The notes under the pieces: generated by a model | The model's input: the letters and a program-made list of their open reading frames with translations, nothing else | The model's database searches: none | What the model was told of the DNA's origin: nothing | Assembly: GCF_900109455.1 (NCBI RefSeq) | Contig: NZ_FOAG01000004.1 | Location: 186,001 to 250,000, forward strand | DNA from: Roseovarius azorensis | GTDB lineage: Bacteria > Pseudomonadota > Alphaproteobacteria > Rhodobacterales > Rhodobacteraceae | DNA length: 64,000 nt | Direction of reading: 5' to 3' | Translations under genes and position numbers: made by a program | Shown here: positions 56,889 through 64,000 of the stretch, piece by piece | Numbering within the stretch: position 1 is the stretch's first letter | Layout: the number at the start of each line of letters is the position of its first letter

Positions 56889-58469
56889 ATGATAAGCACT
56901 ACCTGGTTATTTCTGGGAAGGTTTCCTCCCCTGCGCGCGACAGACGCCGCTGCATTAGACAGGCTGACCGATCAGATGTTCGCCTGCCCGTCCTATGTGG
57001 CACTCGCAGGCCACGCGGATGACGCCGGATTCGCCACAAGCTATGCCAGAATAGGTCCGGCGGCGACCCTAGGCTACCTGCGCGAAGGAATACTCTATGG
57101 CGGGGTGACGCTGGATTTCGCGGTCAGCGGGGAGCTGGTCGTCGAATTCACCGATGGCGAGCGGCAGGCTCTGGGCGATGGCTCTCTGGTGCAACTGACC
57201 AATGGCGATCTGTTTTTCGCGCCTCCATCCGGGGCATTCGCGCAAGGCGCCGCCCTTCGTGATACCGCAGGTCGGGCCAGGGAAATCATCATGGCGGAAC
57301 TTGCCAGGGTGGGCGAGGTCCTTGATCGGGTCGATCCCGGACTGGATGCCGCTGAAGCTTCCGGAAGGATGTCCCTGCCGCAGCAAGCGGTCACAACCCG
57401 GCCTGTCGAGGACGCGTACCATAAAAAGAACGCAGCGGACAGTCGGAGGCCGACTGTTGTCGCCCGAGTTGATGAGTCCGGCGGCGAAACCGTCTTTGAG
57501 GCCCACGACGATGACTCCCTCTACGGCGGCGCAGGTGTGGGTGCATTCATATCCGTCAGGGGCCACGCGGTCACAGGCCCCGGCGCGCATCCGGGATGGT
57601 TCGACGATGGCGGTCCGCACGACTACGATTTCGTCCATCTGTCGGGAACCTACAATCAGGAAAAATACCAGAGGGCTGTATCTCTTGGCCTGATTGATCC
57701 CGCGGAGATCCGTAACCCGCTTGAGTGGCTGAGGTCGGACCACGAGCAGGACGGCATCCTGAACACCCCGATCACCGACCGGGAGTCGACCACCACACCA
57801 AACTGGCATGCCAGCGACACGTTATCCGCGTCCTCCATGCCCAAACATAACACAGAGGATGTGCTTTGTTTCTCGCGCGGCACGCATATCGCGACGGCGC
57901 AAGGCGAGGTGCCTGTTGAGGATCTGATCGTGGGAGATCGCGTGATCACCCGCGACCGGGGATATCAGCGTATACTGTGGATAGGCTCGGCCACTCATCG
58001 GGCACTTGGTACGGTTGCTCCGGTCCTGATCCGTCGCGGAGCGCTGGACAACCAGCGCGATCTGCTGGTTTCGCCCGACCATAAGGTGTTGCTGGTGGGG
58101 CCTGCCGCCGAGCTTGTGACCGGCGAGAACGAAGTATTGGTACCAGCCAGATTTCTGGTGGACGGCCACGACGTCATTCAGCGCAGTGGCGGCGTGGTCG
58201 AATATTTCCACATTCTCTTCGAGAATCACGAGTTGATCCTTTCCGAAGGCTGCTGGACCGAGAGTTTTCATCCCGGAAACATGAACTGGAGTATGCTGCG
58301 CGAAAGCACCCGGACAGAGATGTTCAAGTTCTTTCCCGACCTTGCGCGACAACTCGAGACGCAGCATGTCACCTCCGCCCGCCGGGTGCTGGACTGCAAG
58401 GAGGCGCATGTTGTGCTGCATGCGATGCAAGGCGCGGCATATGCCAACGTGCAGAGGCTGCCATGCTGA
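56889..58469 (+). CDS. Hint (hedgehog/intein-type) domain protein with unknown N-terminal region
   Basis: 526 residues from ATG 56889; the frame is open from 56784. Residues 1-320 are not recognised; they include an Asp-rich stretch around EAHDDDSLYG and a conserved-looking HPGWFDDGGPHDYDF. The Hint domain begins at Cys327 in LCFSRGTHIATAQGEVPVEDL and has the TXXH-type block with His398 in VSPDHKVLL and ends near ENHELILSEG. In this fold the Cys attacks the preceding peptide bond, releasing the N-terminal part. No signal peptide is seen, so export by a type I system is possible. The small two-TM gene follows at once. Confidence 0.82.
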   Translation: MISTTWLFLGRFPPLRATDAAALDRLTDQMFACPSYVALAGHADDAGFATSYARIGPAATLGYLREGILYGGVTLDFAVSGELVVEFTDGERQALGDGSLVQLTNGDLFFAPPSGAFAQGAALRDTAGRAREIIMAELARVGEVLDRVDPGLDAAEASGRMSLPQQAVTTRPVEDAYHKKNAADSRRPTVVARVDESGGETVFEAHDDDSLYGGAGVGAFISVRGHAVTGPGAHPGWFDDGGPHDYDFVHLSGTYNQEKYQRAVSLGLIDPAEIRNPLEWLRSDHEQDGILNTPITDRESTTTPNWHASDTLSASSMPKHNTEDVLCFSRGTHIATAQGEVPVEDLIVGDRVITRDRGYQRILWIGSATHRALGTVAPVLIRRGALDNQRDLLVSPDHKVLLVGPAAELVTGENEVLVPARFLVDGHDVIQRSGGVVEYFHILFENHELILSEGCWTESFHPGNMNWSMLRESTRTEMFKFFPDLARQLETQHVTSARRVLDCKEAHVVLHAMQGAAYANVQRLPC

Positions 58470-58555
58470 CCCGCATGAAACCTGTTCTGGTGCGCAAAGC
58501 GGAACCCTTCCCGACAAGTGCCGATTTCGCAAGAACGACGACACCGGAGTCCGAC

Positions 58556-58924
58556 ATGACGCAGATCTACGATTACAGTACGACTGCCCGCAAAAAGGAG
58601 GCGGCGCATTTCACCGAAAGCCGGTCAGAATTTGCTGATGACGCCTGGCGGGTTCTGGAAAGGCAAAGGAATGACCAGCACGCGTCAGTGATCTTCGACG
58701 ATCTTCTTGACGAGACACATAAAGAGCAGGAGATCGACACGCACCAGCCTCTCGCGTTAGCGGCACTTCTCGTGGGATGCAGTCTGGGACTTGTCGTTGC
58801 GGTTCTGGCAACGGTGCTCGGGGCGGAAATCTGGACTGTTCTCGGGCTTTATCTGGGTGTGTCAGTTGGTGGGCTTCTTGCGTTTCTGGCAGCGGTTCTG
58901 GTGATTCACGCCTTGCGCCGGTAG
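58556..58924 (+). CDS. Small protein with two membrane segments
   Basis: 122 residues from ATG 58556 (GGAG ahead); ATG 58463, which overlaps the Hint stop and has AGAGG before it, would add 31 residues. The N-terminal 60 residues are charged and helical (TARKKEAAHFTESRSEF, then RVLERQRNDQ). Two hydrophobic helices follow at about 66-88 and 94-118. I do not recognise the family. Its tight place behind the Hint gene suggests a partner role such as membrane anchor or export aid. Confidence 0.68.
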   Translation: MTQIYDYSTTARKKEAAHFTESRSEFADDAWRVLERQRNDQHASVIFDDLLDETHKEQEIDTHQPLALAALLVGCSLGLVVAVLATVLGAEIWTVLGLYLGVSVGGLLAFLAAVLVIHALRR

Positions 58925-59241
58925 GAGGACGGACTAGGCAATCCGGTGGCGGATTGTGGATATACACCTCTCTTGACATGCCAGAACCGTCTGTTTCTTC
59001 AGCCCTTGATTGCAGATCCGGGCTGAGTTCCCGGCAATCATATTGATTGCCATTTCAATGGCGATGCAGGATTTCCATGCGATCTCGGGGGCCGCGCTGT
59101 TTTTCATGACCCTGACTATCGTGCTGTTCCGGCGCAAGACACACGCCGTGTCGGGGCGCACCGCCCGCAGATCATAAACGAACCTGCCGCGCTGACATCC
59201 CGCATGTGACCGGCCCCGACCATATCCCATGACATTCAGGA
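58925..59241. other. Gap after the two-TM gene; possible 39-residue frame
   Basis: 317 bases. A frame at 59058-59177 encodes a peptide with one hydrophobic helix (ISGAALFFMTLTIVLFRR) and a basic tail. It has no ribosome-binding site, and the same frame stays open upstream to 59010, so it may be the end of a decayed membrane protein gene. Nothing else is seen. Confidence 0.35.
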
Positions 59242-60117
59242 TCAGCGGATATCTCTAGTCCCCCTGACGATCCGGTCCAGAAACGCGCCGCAGACCGGTG
59301 TCGGAGTGCGACTCTGGCGCAGGATCACGCCAACCTCGCGCTGGGCCGTCGGATCGGCAATCGGCAGGGCCCGCAGATCCGGACCAAGCGATACCGTCGC
59401 CAGCCGTGGCAACAGCGTCAGCCCCGCTCCGGCCCGCACCAGCGCCAGCAGCGAGATGACGTTGCGGGCACTCAACGCCGGCGATTTCACCAGCGCACGA
59501 TACTCCGCTGCACCGATCGTGCTGGCGGCTTCGTTGCTGATGATCCGTTGCCCCCCCAGATCGTCCCACGTCACCGGTTCCGTCCTGTCCGCCAGCGCAT
59601 GATCCGCCCGGCACACAAGACGGAACGGATCCCGGAAAAGCGGCGTGAACGTCAGGCCCGATCCCGAATCCGGGGGCCCCGCAATTCCCAGTTCAACCGT
59701 ACCCCCCGCAACAAGGGCATGCACACTGCTGCTGTCGGTATCGACAAGTTCGATCGTCACGCCCGGTCTCTCGGTCAGGAAATCCGCCAGCAATCCCGGC
59801 AACAACTCTGCCGCGACCGACGGGACAGAGGCCAGTTGCAGTCGCCCCTGCCGCCCGGTGGCGGCAGCCTCGATCCGGTCGAGCGCGCGGTCATGGTCGC
59901 GAAGCAATTCGGTCGCGATCGTATGCATCTCTGCGCCCAACGCCGTAAGCGTGCTCTTGCGGTCCGTCTCGAACAGCCGCGCGCCCAGTTGTTCCTCAAG
60001 CTGCTTCAACGTCATCGAGATGGCCGAGGGCGTGCGAAACAGGCGCTCCGCCGCATCGCGGATATTACCGCAATCGGCGACATTGACAAAGACACGGAGG
60101 GCTTCGGTACGGATCAT
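59242..60117 (-). CDS. LysR-family transcriptional regulator
   Basis: 291 residues from the ATG at 60117. The winged helix-turn-helix is at about residues 3-60: ALRVFVNVADCGNIRDAAERL, then SAISMTLKQLEEQLGARLFE. The effector domain follows with LQLASVPSVAAELLPGLL and LALVRAGAGLTLLPR. LysR proteins bind a small-molecule inducer and often control the divergent neighbour; here that is the Ldh-ALDH-M19 operon starting 92 bases away. The intergenic AT-rich stretch near 60140-60180 is the likely operator. Confidence 0.9.
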   Translation of the reverse strand: MIRTEALRVFVNVADCGNIRDAAERLFRTPSAISMTLKQLEEQLGARLFETDRKSTLTALGAEMHTIATELLRDHDRALDRIEAAATGRQGRLQLASVPSVAAELLPGLLADFLTERPGVTIELVDTDSSSVHALVAGGTVELGIAGPPDSGSGLTFTPLFRDPFRLVCRADHALADRTEPVTWDDLGGQRIISNEAASTIGAAEYRALVKSPALSARNVISLLALVRAGAGLTLLPRLATVSLGPDLRALPIADPTAQREVGVILRQSRTPTPVCGAFLDRIVRGTRDIR

Positions 60118-60208
60118 GCACAGGTATACTTCAGGCAAACTGAAATTTAATCAAGTTATTTTCGATTGATTTAACTTATCGGTCACCACACTCTCGCTGT
60201 GAACAGGG

Positions 60209-61219
60209 ATGACTGCGATGGGCACCGGAATCTTGACCCTCGATGAGATCGAACAACTGGCCCGCGACAGGCTGCGCAGGGCGGGCGCATCCGAACGTCA
60301 GGCAACCGCCGTCGCCCGATCCATGCGATTGGCAGAACGCGACGGCATCGTCAGCCACGGATTGATGTATCTGCCTGTCTACACAGACCATCTGCGTTGC
60401 GGCAAGGTGCTGGGCAACGCCGTGCCCGTGGTCACGCGCCGACGTGCGGGCGCCGTCCGGGTGGATGCAGCACATGGCTTTGCCCATGCCGCGATTGATG
60501 CGGGCTGGGCGGAGTTCACCGATGCCGTGCGCAAACAGGGCGTAGCGGCAATGGCACTGCATAACTCCTATAATTGCGGGGTGCTGGGCCATCATGCCGA
60601 ACGTCTGGCCGAGGCGGGGTTGGTCGGGCTTTGCTTTACCCATGCTCCCGCGTCAATCGCGCCAGTCGGCGGCAAGATCCCGGTCATCGGCACCAACCCC
60701 TTTGCCCTCGCCGTGCCAGATGGCAGGAGCAGCGCCCTGTTGGTAATCGACCAGTCCGCGAGCGTGATCGCCAAGTCCGAAATTCTGCTGCGTGCGCGAG
60801 AGGGCAAAGCAATCGAGCCGAACTGGGCACTGGGTGCCGACGGTCAGCCCACCACCGATGCCAAGGCGGCGCTCGCGGGTTCGATGCTGCCAGCGGGCGG
60901 GCAAAAGGGGTTTGGCGTTGGCCTCATGGCCGAGATTTTTGCCGCGGCACTCGCCGGGGCCAATCTCAGTACCGAGGCAAGCCCGTTTTCCGGCAGCGAT
61001 GGAGGCCCTCCCGGCACCGGGCAATTCTTCGTCGGCTTCGACCCGCAGGCGTTTTCCGGTGACGGTTTCGGCGCCGCCATGTCGCGTCTGGCGTGCAGTA
61101 TCACCGATCAGGACGGTGCACGCCTGCCCGGCGCGCGGCGTGCACTCAACCGCGCCCGGACAGAAACCGGGGGCGTCCGGGTTGACCAGACCTTGCTGGA
61201 CAGGATCAAGGCAGCCTGA
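60209..61219 (+). CDS. Ldh-family (malate/L-lactate/YlbC-type) NAD(P)-dependent oxidoreductase
   Basis: 336 residues. The family features are present: SHGLMYLPVYTDHLR near residue 48 with the conserved His, MALHNSYNCGVLGHHAERLAE with the substrate-region His, and VIGTNPFALAVPDG. The C-terminal PAGGQKGFGVGLMAEIF is typical of the same fold. Members reduce or oxidise 2-oxo/hydroxy acids or cyclic imines such as piperideine carboxylate; the substrate here is open. It is the first gene of an operon with an aldehyde dehydrogenase. The LysR gene is divergent. Confidence 0.87.
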   Translation: MTAMGTGILTLDEIEQLARDRLRRAGASERQATAVARSMRLAERDGIVSHGLMYLPVYTDHLRCGKVLGNAVPVVTRRRAGAVRVDAAHGFAHAAIDAGWAEFTDAVRKQGVAAMALHNSYNCGVLGHHAERLAEAGLVGLCFTHAPASIAPVGGKIPVIGTNPFALAVPDGRSSALLVIDQSASVIAKSEILLRAREGKAIEPNWALGADGQPTTDAKAALAGSMLPAGGQKGFGVGLMAEIFAAALAGANLSTEASPFSGSDGGPPGTGQFFVGFDPQAFSGDGFGAAMSRLACSITDQDGARLPGARRALNRARTETGGVRVDQTLLDRIKAA

Positions 61220-61244
61220 GCGCCGCCACGGGAGCAGGATGAAC

Positions 61245-62696
61245 ATGACACTTGAGACACGAAATTTCATCGCGGGCAACTGGCAGGACGGCGCGGGTAC
61301 GGTCGAAAACCGCAACCCCTCGGACCTGTCTGACATCATCGACCATTTCGCCCAGGCGGATGCAGCCCAGCTTGACCGGGCGCTCGGGGCCGCCAGAAAG
61401 GCTCAGGCGATCTGGGGGGCGAGCGGACCGCAGCGACGGCATGACGTGCTGATGGCGATCGGGACAGAACTGATGGCCCGCGCCGCCGACATCGGCGCGC
61501 TCATTTCCCGCGAAGAGGGCAAGCCGCTGGCCGAGGGCAAGGGCGAGGCCTATCGCGCCGGGCAGTTCTTTACCTATTTTGCTGCCGAGGCGCTACGCCA
61601 GATCGGCGACACCGCCGACAGCGTTCGCCCCGAAATCGAGATCGACATCCGCCGCGAGCCAGTGGGAGTAGTGGCGATCATCAGCCCGTGGAACTTCCCC
61701 GTGGCCACGCCCGCGTGGAAAATCGCGCCTGCCCTGGCCTTTGGCAACGCGGTGGTCTGGAAACCGGCCAATCAGACGCCGGCGAGCGCAGTGGCGCTCA
61801 CTGAAATCATCGCGCGACAGGATCTGCCACCGGGCCTGTTCAATCTGGTGATGGGGCCCGGGCGCGCGGTCGGACAACGGCTGGTCGAAAGCCCACTGGT
61901 CGATGCGATCAGCTTTACCGGCTCCGTACCGGTCGGGCGCGGCATCGCGACGACGGCAACGACCAACATGACTAGGATCCAGCTCGAGATGGGCTCTAAG
62001 AACCCGATGGTGATCTGCGACGATTGCAATCTCGATTTGGCGGTCTCCCATGCAACGAACGCGGCCTTTGGCGGCACCGGACAGAAATGCACCGCCGCAT
62101 CGCGGCTGATTGTCGATGCGCGGATCCACGACGCTTTTGTCGAACGGCTGGTCGCGGCGACAGAGGCGCTCAGGGTCGGGCACGCGCTGGAGGATGGCAC
62201 GCAAATCGGCCCCGTAGTCAACCAAGAGCAACTTCACAACAATCTCGACTATGTCGGCATCGGCAAAGCCGAGGGGGCGGAACTGCTCTGCGGCGGCATG
62301 CGCCTCGAACGCCCGACCGAGGGCTGCTACATGGCCCCCGCCGTCTTTGCCGAGACACGCAACGACATGCGCATCAACCGCGAGGAGATGTTCGCCCCGA
62401 TTACCTGTGTCATCAAGGCGACGGATTACGACGAGGCGCTGCATCTCGCCAATGACAGCGAATTCGGGCTGACGGCGGGGATCATGACCCGCTCGCTGGC
62501 GCGTGCCACGCATTTCCGCCGCAATGCGCGGGCGGGCTGCGTGATGGTCAACCTGCCCACCGCAGGCACCGATTATCACGTCCCCTTCGGCGGGCGCGGC
62601 GCATCCAGTCATGGACCGCGCGAACAGGGTCGCTACGCGGTGGAATTCTACACCACCGTCAAGACCTCCTACATCGCGGCGGGAGAGCCGGCATGA
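61245..62696 (+). CDS. NAD(P)-dependent aldehyde dehydrogenase
   Basis: 483 residues from ATG 61245 (AGGA ahead; ATG 61239 is an alternative). Catalytic Cys282 is in GGTGQKCTAASR and the general-base Glu248 in QLEMGSKNP. ISPWNFPVATPAWKIAPAL and WKPANQTPASA carry the cofactor pocket, and SFTGSVPVGRGI the glycine turn. It oxidises an aldehyde to an acid. The C-terminal HVPFGGRGASSHGPREQG is near to the 2-oxoglutarate-semialdehyde dehydrogenase group, but substrate assignment needs more than sequence. It overlaps the M19-like gene by four bases. Confidence 0.9.
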   Translation: MTLETRNFIAGNWQDGAGTVENRNPSDLSDIIDHFAQADAAQLDRALGAARKAQAIWGASGPQRRHDVLMAIGTELMARAADIGALISREEGKPLAEGKGEAYRAGQFFTYFAAEALRQIGDTADSVRPEIEIDIRREPVGVVAIISPWNFPVATPAWKIAPALAFGNAVVWKPANQTPASAVALTEIIARQDLPPGLFNLVMGPGRAVGQRLVESPLVDAISFTGSVPVGRGIATTATTNMTRIQLEMGSKNPMVICDDCNLDLAVSHATNAAFGGTGQKCTAASRLIVDARIHDAFVERLVAATEALRVGHALEDGTQIGPVVNQEQLHNNLDYVGIGKAEGAELLCGGMRLERPTEGCYMAPAVFAETRNDMRINREEMFAPITCVIKATDYDEALHLANDSEFGLTAGIMTRSLARATHFRRNARAGCVMVNLPTAGTDYHVPFGGRGASSHGPREQGRYAVEFYTTVKTSYIAAGEPA

Positions 62697-63700
62697 CGCA
62701 CCCGCGCATTGACACGCTGCAATATGCCAACTGGTCAGAGCGGATATTCCGCCAGATGCGCGAGGGCGGTGTCGACGCGGTGCATGTGACCATCACCTAT
62801 CATGAGAACTTTCGCGAAACGGTTCTGAATATCGAGGCATGGAATCGCTGGTTCGAGCGATTCCCGGACCTGATCTTTCAGGGATGCACGGCGCGCGACA
62901 TCACGCTTGCGCAACAAACTGGCCGCACCGCGATATTCTTCGGCGCGCAGAATCCCAGCTGTATCGAGGACGATATCGGGCTGGTGCAGGTGTTGCACCG
63001 CCTTGGCCTGCGGTTCATGCAACTGAGCTATAACAATCAGTCGCTTCTCGCCTCCGGATGTTACGAGGCCGAGGATACCGGCCTCACCCGCATGGGCCGC
63101 GAAGTCGTGACCGAAATGAACCGCGTCGGTCTTGTCGTCGACATGAGCCATTCCGGCGAACGCTCGACGCTGGAGGCAATCGAGCACTCGACGCGCCCCA
63201 TCGCCATCACCCATGCAAACCCGGCAAGCTGGCACCCGGCACGGCGCAACAAATCCGACCACGTTCTGCGCGCGCTGTCCGAGAGCGGCGGCATGCTCGG
63301 CTTCTCGGTCTATCCGCACCACCTGCGCGGCGGGAGCGCCTGCGCGCTTGCCGATTTCTGCGCGATGATCGCCCGCACAGCCGATCTGATGGGCACCACC
63401 CATATCGGACTGGGCACCGATCTGTGCCAGGATCAGCCCGACAGCGTGGTCGACTGGATGCGCGCCGGGCGCTGGACAAAGGGGCGCGATCTGGGTGAAG
63501 GCAGCGCGGAAAACCCCGGCTTCCCGCCGATGCCGGACTGGTTTCAGGACAATCGCGACTTTGATCGTATCGCCGGGGGGTTGCGCGCCACCGGCATGTC
63601 GCAGGACGAGGTAGCCGCCATCATGGGTGGCAACTGGGCGCGGTTCTTCGCAGACAGTTTCGAGGGCGCGCAACCGCTCTGTCAGGAGGCCGCGCAATGA
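62693..63700 (+). CDS. Peptidase M19 (renal dipeptidase)-like protein lacking part of the metal site
   Basis: 335 residues of the M19 amidohydrolase barrel. The later metal residues are kept: His in VVDMSHSGE, His in ITHANPAS, and Asp in IGLGTDL. But the N-terminal HxD zinc motif is missing (IDTLQYANWSERIF stands there), and the bridging Glu is replaced in IFFGAQNPS. So at most one metal site remains, and dipeptidase activity is doubtful. Similar variants seem to occur in alphaproteobacterial operons with dehydrogenases. It overlaps the genes on both sides by ATGA junctions, which ties it to the same pathway. Confidence 0.82.
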   Translation: MTHPRIDTLQYANWSERIFRQMREGGVDAVHVTITYHENFRETVLNIEAWNRWFERFPDLIFQGCTARDITLAQQTGRTAIFFGAQNPSCIEDDIGLVQVLHRLGLRFMQLSYNNQSLLASGCYEAEDTGLTRMGREVVTEMNRVGLVVDMSHSGERSTLEAIEHSTRPIAITHANPASWHPARRNKSDHVLRALSESGGMLGFSVYPHHLRGGSACALADFCAMIARTADLMGTTHIGLGTDLCQDQPDSVVDWMRAGRWTKGRDLGEGSAENPGFPPMPDWFQDNRDFDRIAGGLRATGMSQDEVAAIMGGNWARFFADSFEGAQPLCQEAAQ

Positions 63701-64000
63701 GTTGCAACGCGCTTGACCCGATGCCGCAAGCGGCGGCGTTCCGGCGCGATGCGGATGAGGTGATGCACCTTTCCCGCATAGGGTGCAGCCACCCGACGCG
63801 CCTGTCGTTCCTGCGGCGGTTGCTGCGCCGGATGCAGGCAGAGAGCTGGTGCTTTGACAGACCCTTGTGGGACATTGACGCGCGCGGCGTGGGCCGTGCG
63901 GTGTATCGCGCCTCTGGACCCGTGCGCAGCTACTGCCTTGTCGCCTTTGCCCATGAACTGCCACCCGAGGCGCGCTCGGACCGGGTGATTGCGACCGCCT
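63697..64000 (+). CDS. Unrecognised protein, N-terminal part (gene runs off the window)
   Basis: 101 codons from ATG 63697, which overlaps the M19-like stop (ATGA), still open at 64000. It starts MSCNALDPMPQAAAFRRDAD and has MHLSRIGCSHPTRLSFLRR followed by WDIDARGVGRAVYRASGP. No signal peptide or membrane segment. I do not recognise a named family. Its coupling to the three preceding genes shows it belongs to the same LysR-controlled operon. Confidence 0.72.
   Translation, partial: MSCNALDPMPQAAAFRRDADEVMHLSRIGCSHPTRLSFLRRLLRRMQAESWCFDRPLWDIDARGVGRAVYRASGPVRSYCLVAFAHELPPEARSDRVIATA

Overview
The window is high-GC DNA from an alphaproteobacterium, almost certainly a marine Roseobacter-group member of the Rhodobacteraceae. 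The best markers are a DMSP lyase of the DddP type with every metal and catalytic position intact, a dimethylglycine/sarcosine-dehydrogenase-like FAD-GcvT enzyme, a betaine/TMAO-type ABC importer, a PhnCDEE transporter, the psd-pssA pair, a CtrA-type site, and alpha-type gene order in hemE/hemC, cobD/cobC and gmd/fcl. No rRNA, CRISPR array, transposase or prophage block is visible. One tRNA-Met(CAT) is present.

Layout. 1-11.3 kb: edge of a YHS-domain gene, a thioesterase, a fatty-acid desaturase, a Dpp-type ABC operon (two permeases and a fused double ATPase, no binding protein), a secreted VWA protein, psd-pssA for phosphatidylethanolamine synthesis, an aldo/keto reductase with a DUF938 methyltransferase, and a secreted GH25 protein. 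11.4-20.3 kb: the FAD-GcvT demethylase, gmd/fcl for GDP-L-fucose, panB/panC, a nitronate monooxygenase, and rpe-gph. 20.4-23.5 kb: a coupled acyl-CoA synthetase, APH-like kinase and thioesterase unit. 23.6-30.4 kb: a surface-glycan-like group (two-domain glycosyltransferase, sulfotransferase, TIM-barrel-like protein) beside a DUF2793 phage/GTA-spike-like protein. 30.6-34.1 kb: phnD-phnC-phnE-phnE behind a Pho box. 34.2-46.2 kb: katG, cobD-cobC, an orphan receiver protein with a CtrA-type site, an alpha/beta-hydrolase-OsmC fusion, dddP, hemE, hemC, an FAD-linked oxidase and the tRNA.

46.4-55.4 kb is the most interesting part. A glycine-betaine/TMAO-class ABC importer (binding protein, ATPase, fused double permease) lies directly beside torR, torS and torT. 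These are homologues of the enterobacterial TMAO-sensing periplasmic protein, hybrid kinase and response regulator. No TMAO reductase is in view, so the phosphorelay seems to be wired to osmolyte uptake rather than to anaerobic respiration. Decamers resembling the E. coli tor box lie in the divergent importer/torR promoter region.

55.5-59.2 kb looks lower in GC and more foreign: a membrane LytTR regulator, a Hint (self-cleaving) protein and a small two-TM protein. 59.2-64 kb holds a LysR regulator divergent from an Ldh-family reductase, an aldehyde dehydrogenase, an M19-like protein lacking half of its metal ligands, and an unrecognised gene that runs off the window. Taken together, the window emphasises uptake and breakdown of marine osmolytes (DMSP, methylated amines) plus envelope and cofactor metabolism. 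All family calls come from reading translated sequence; no search was run.
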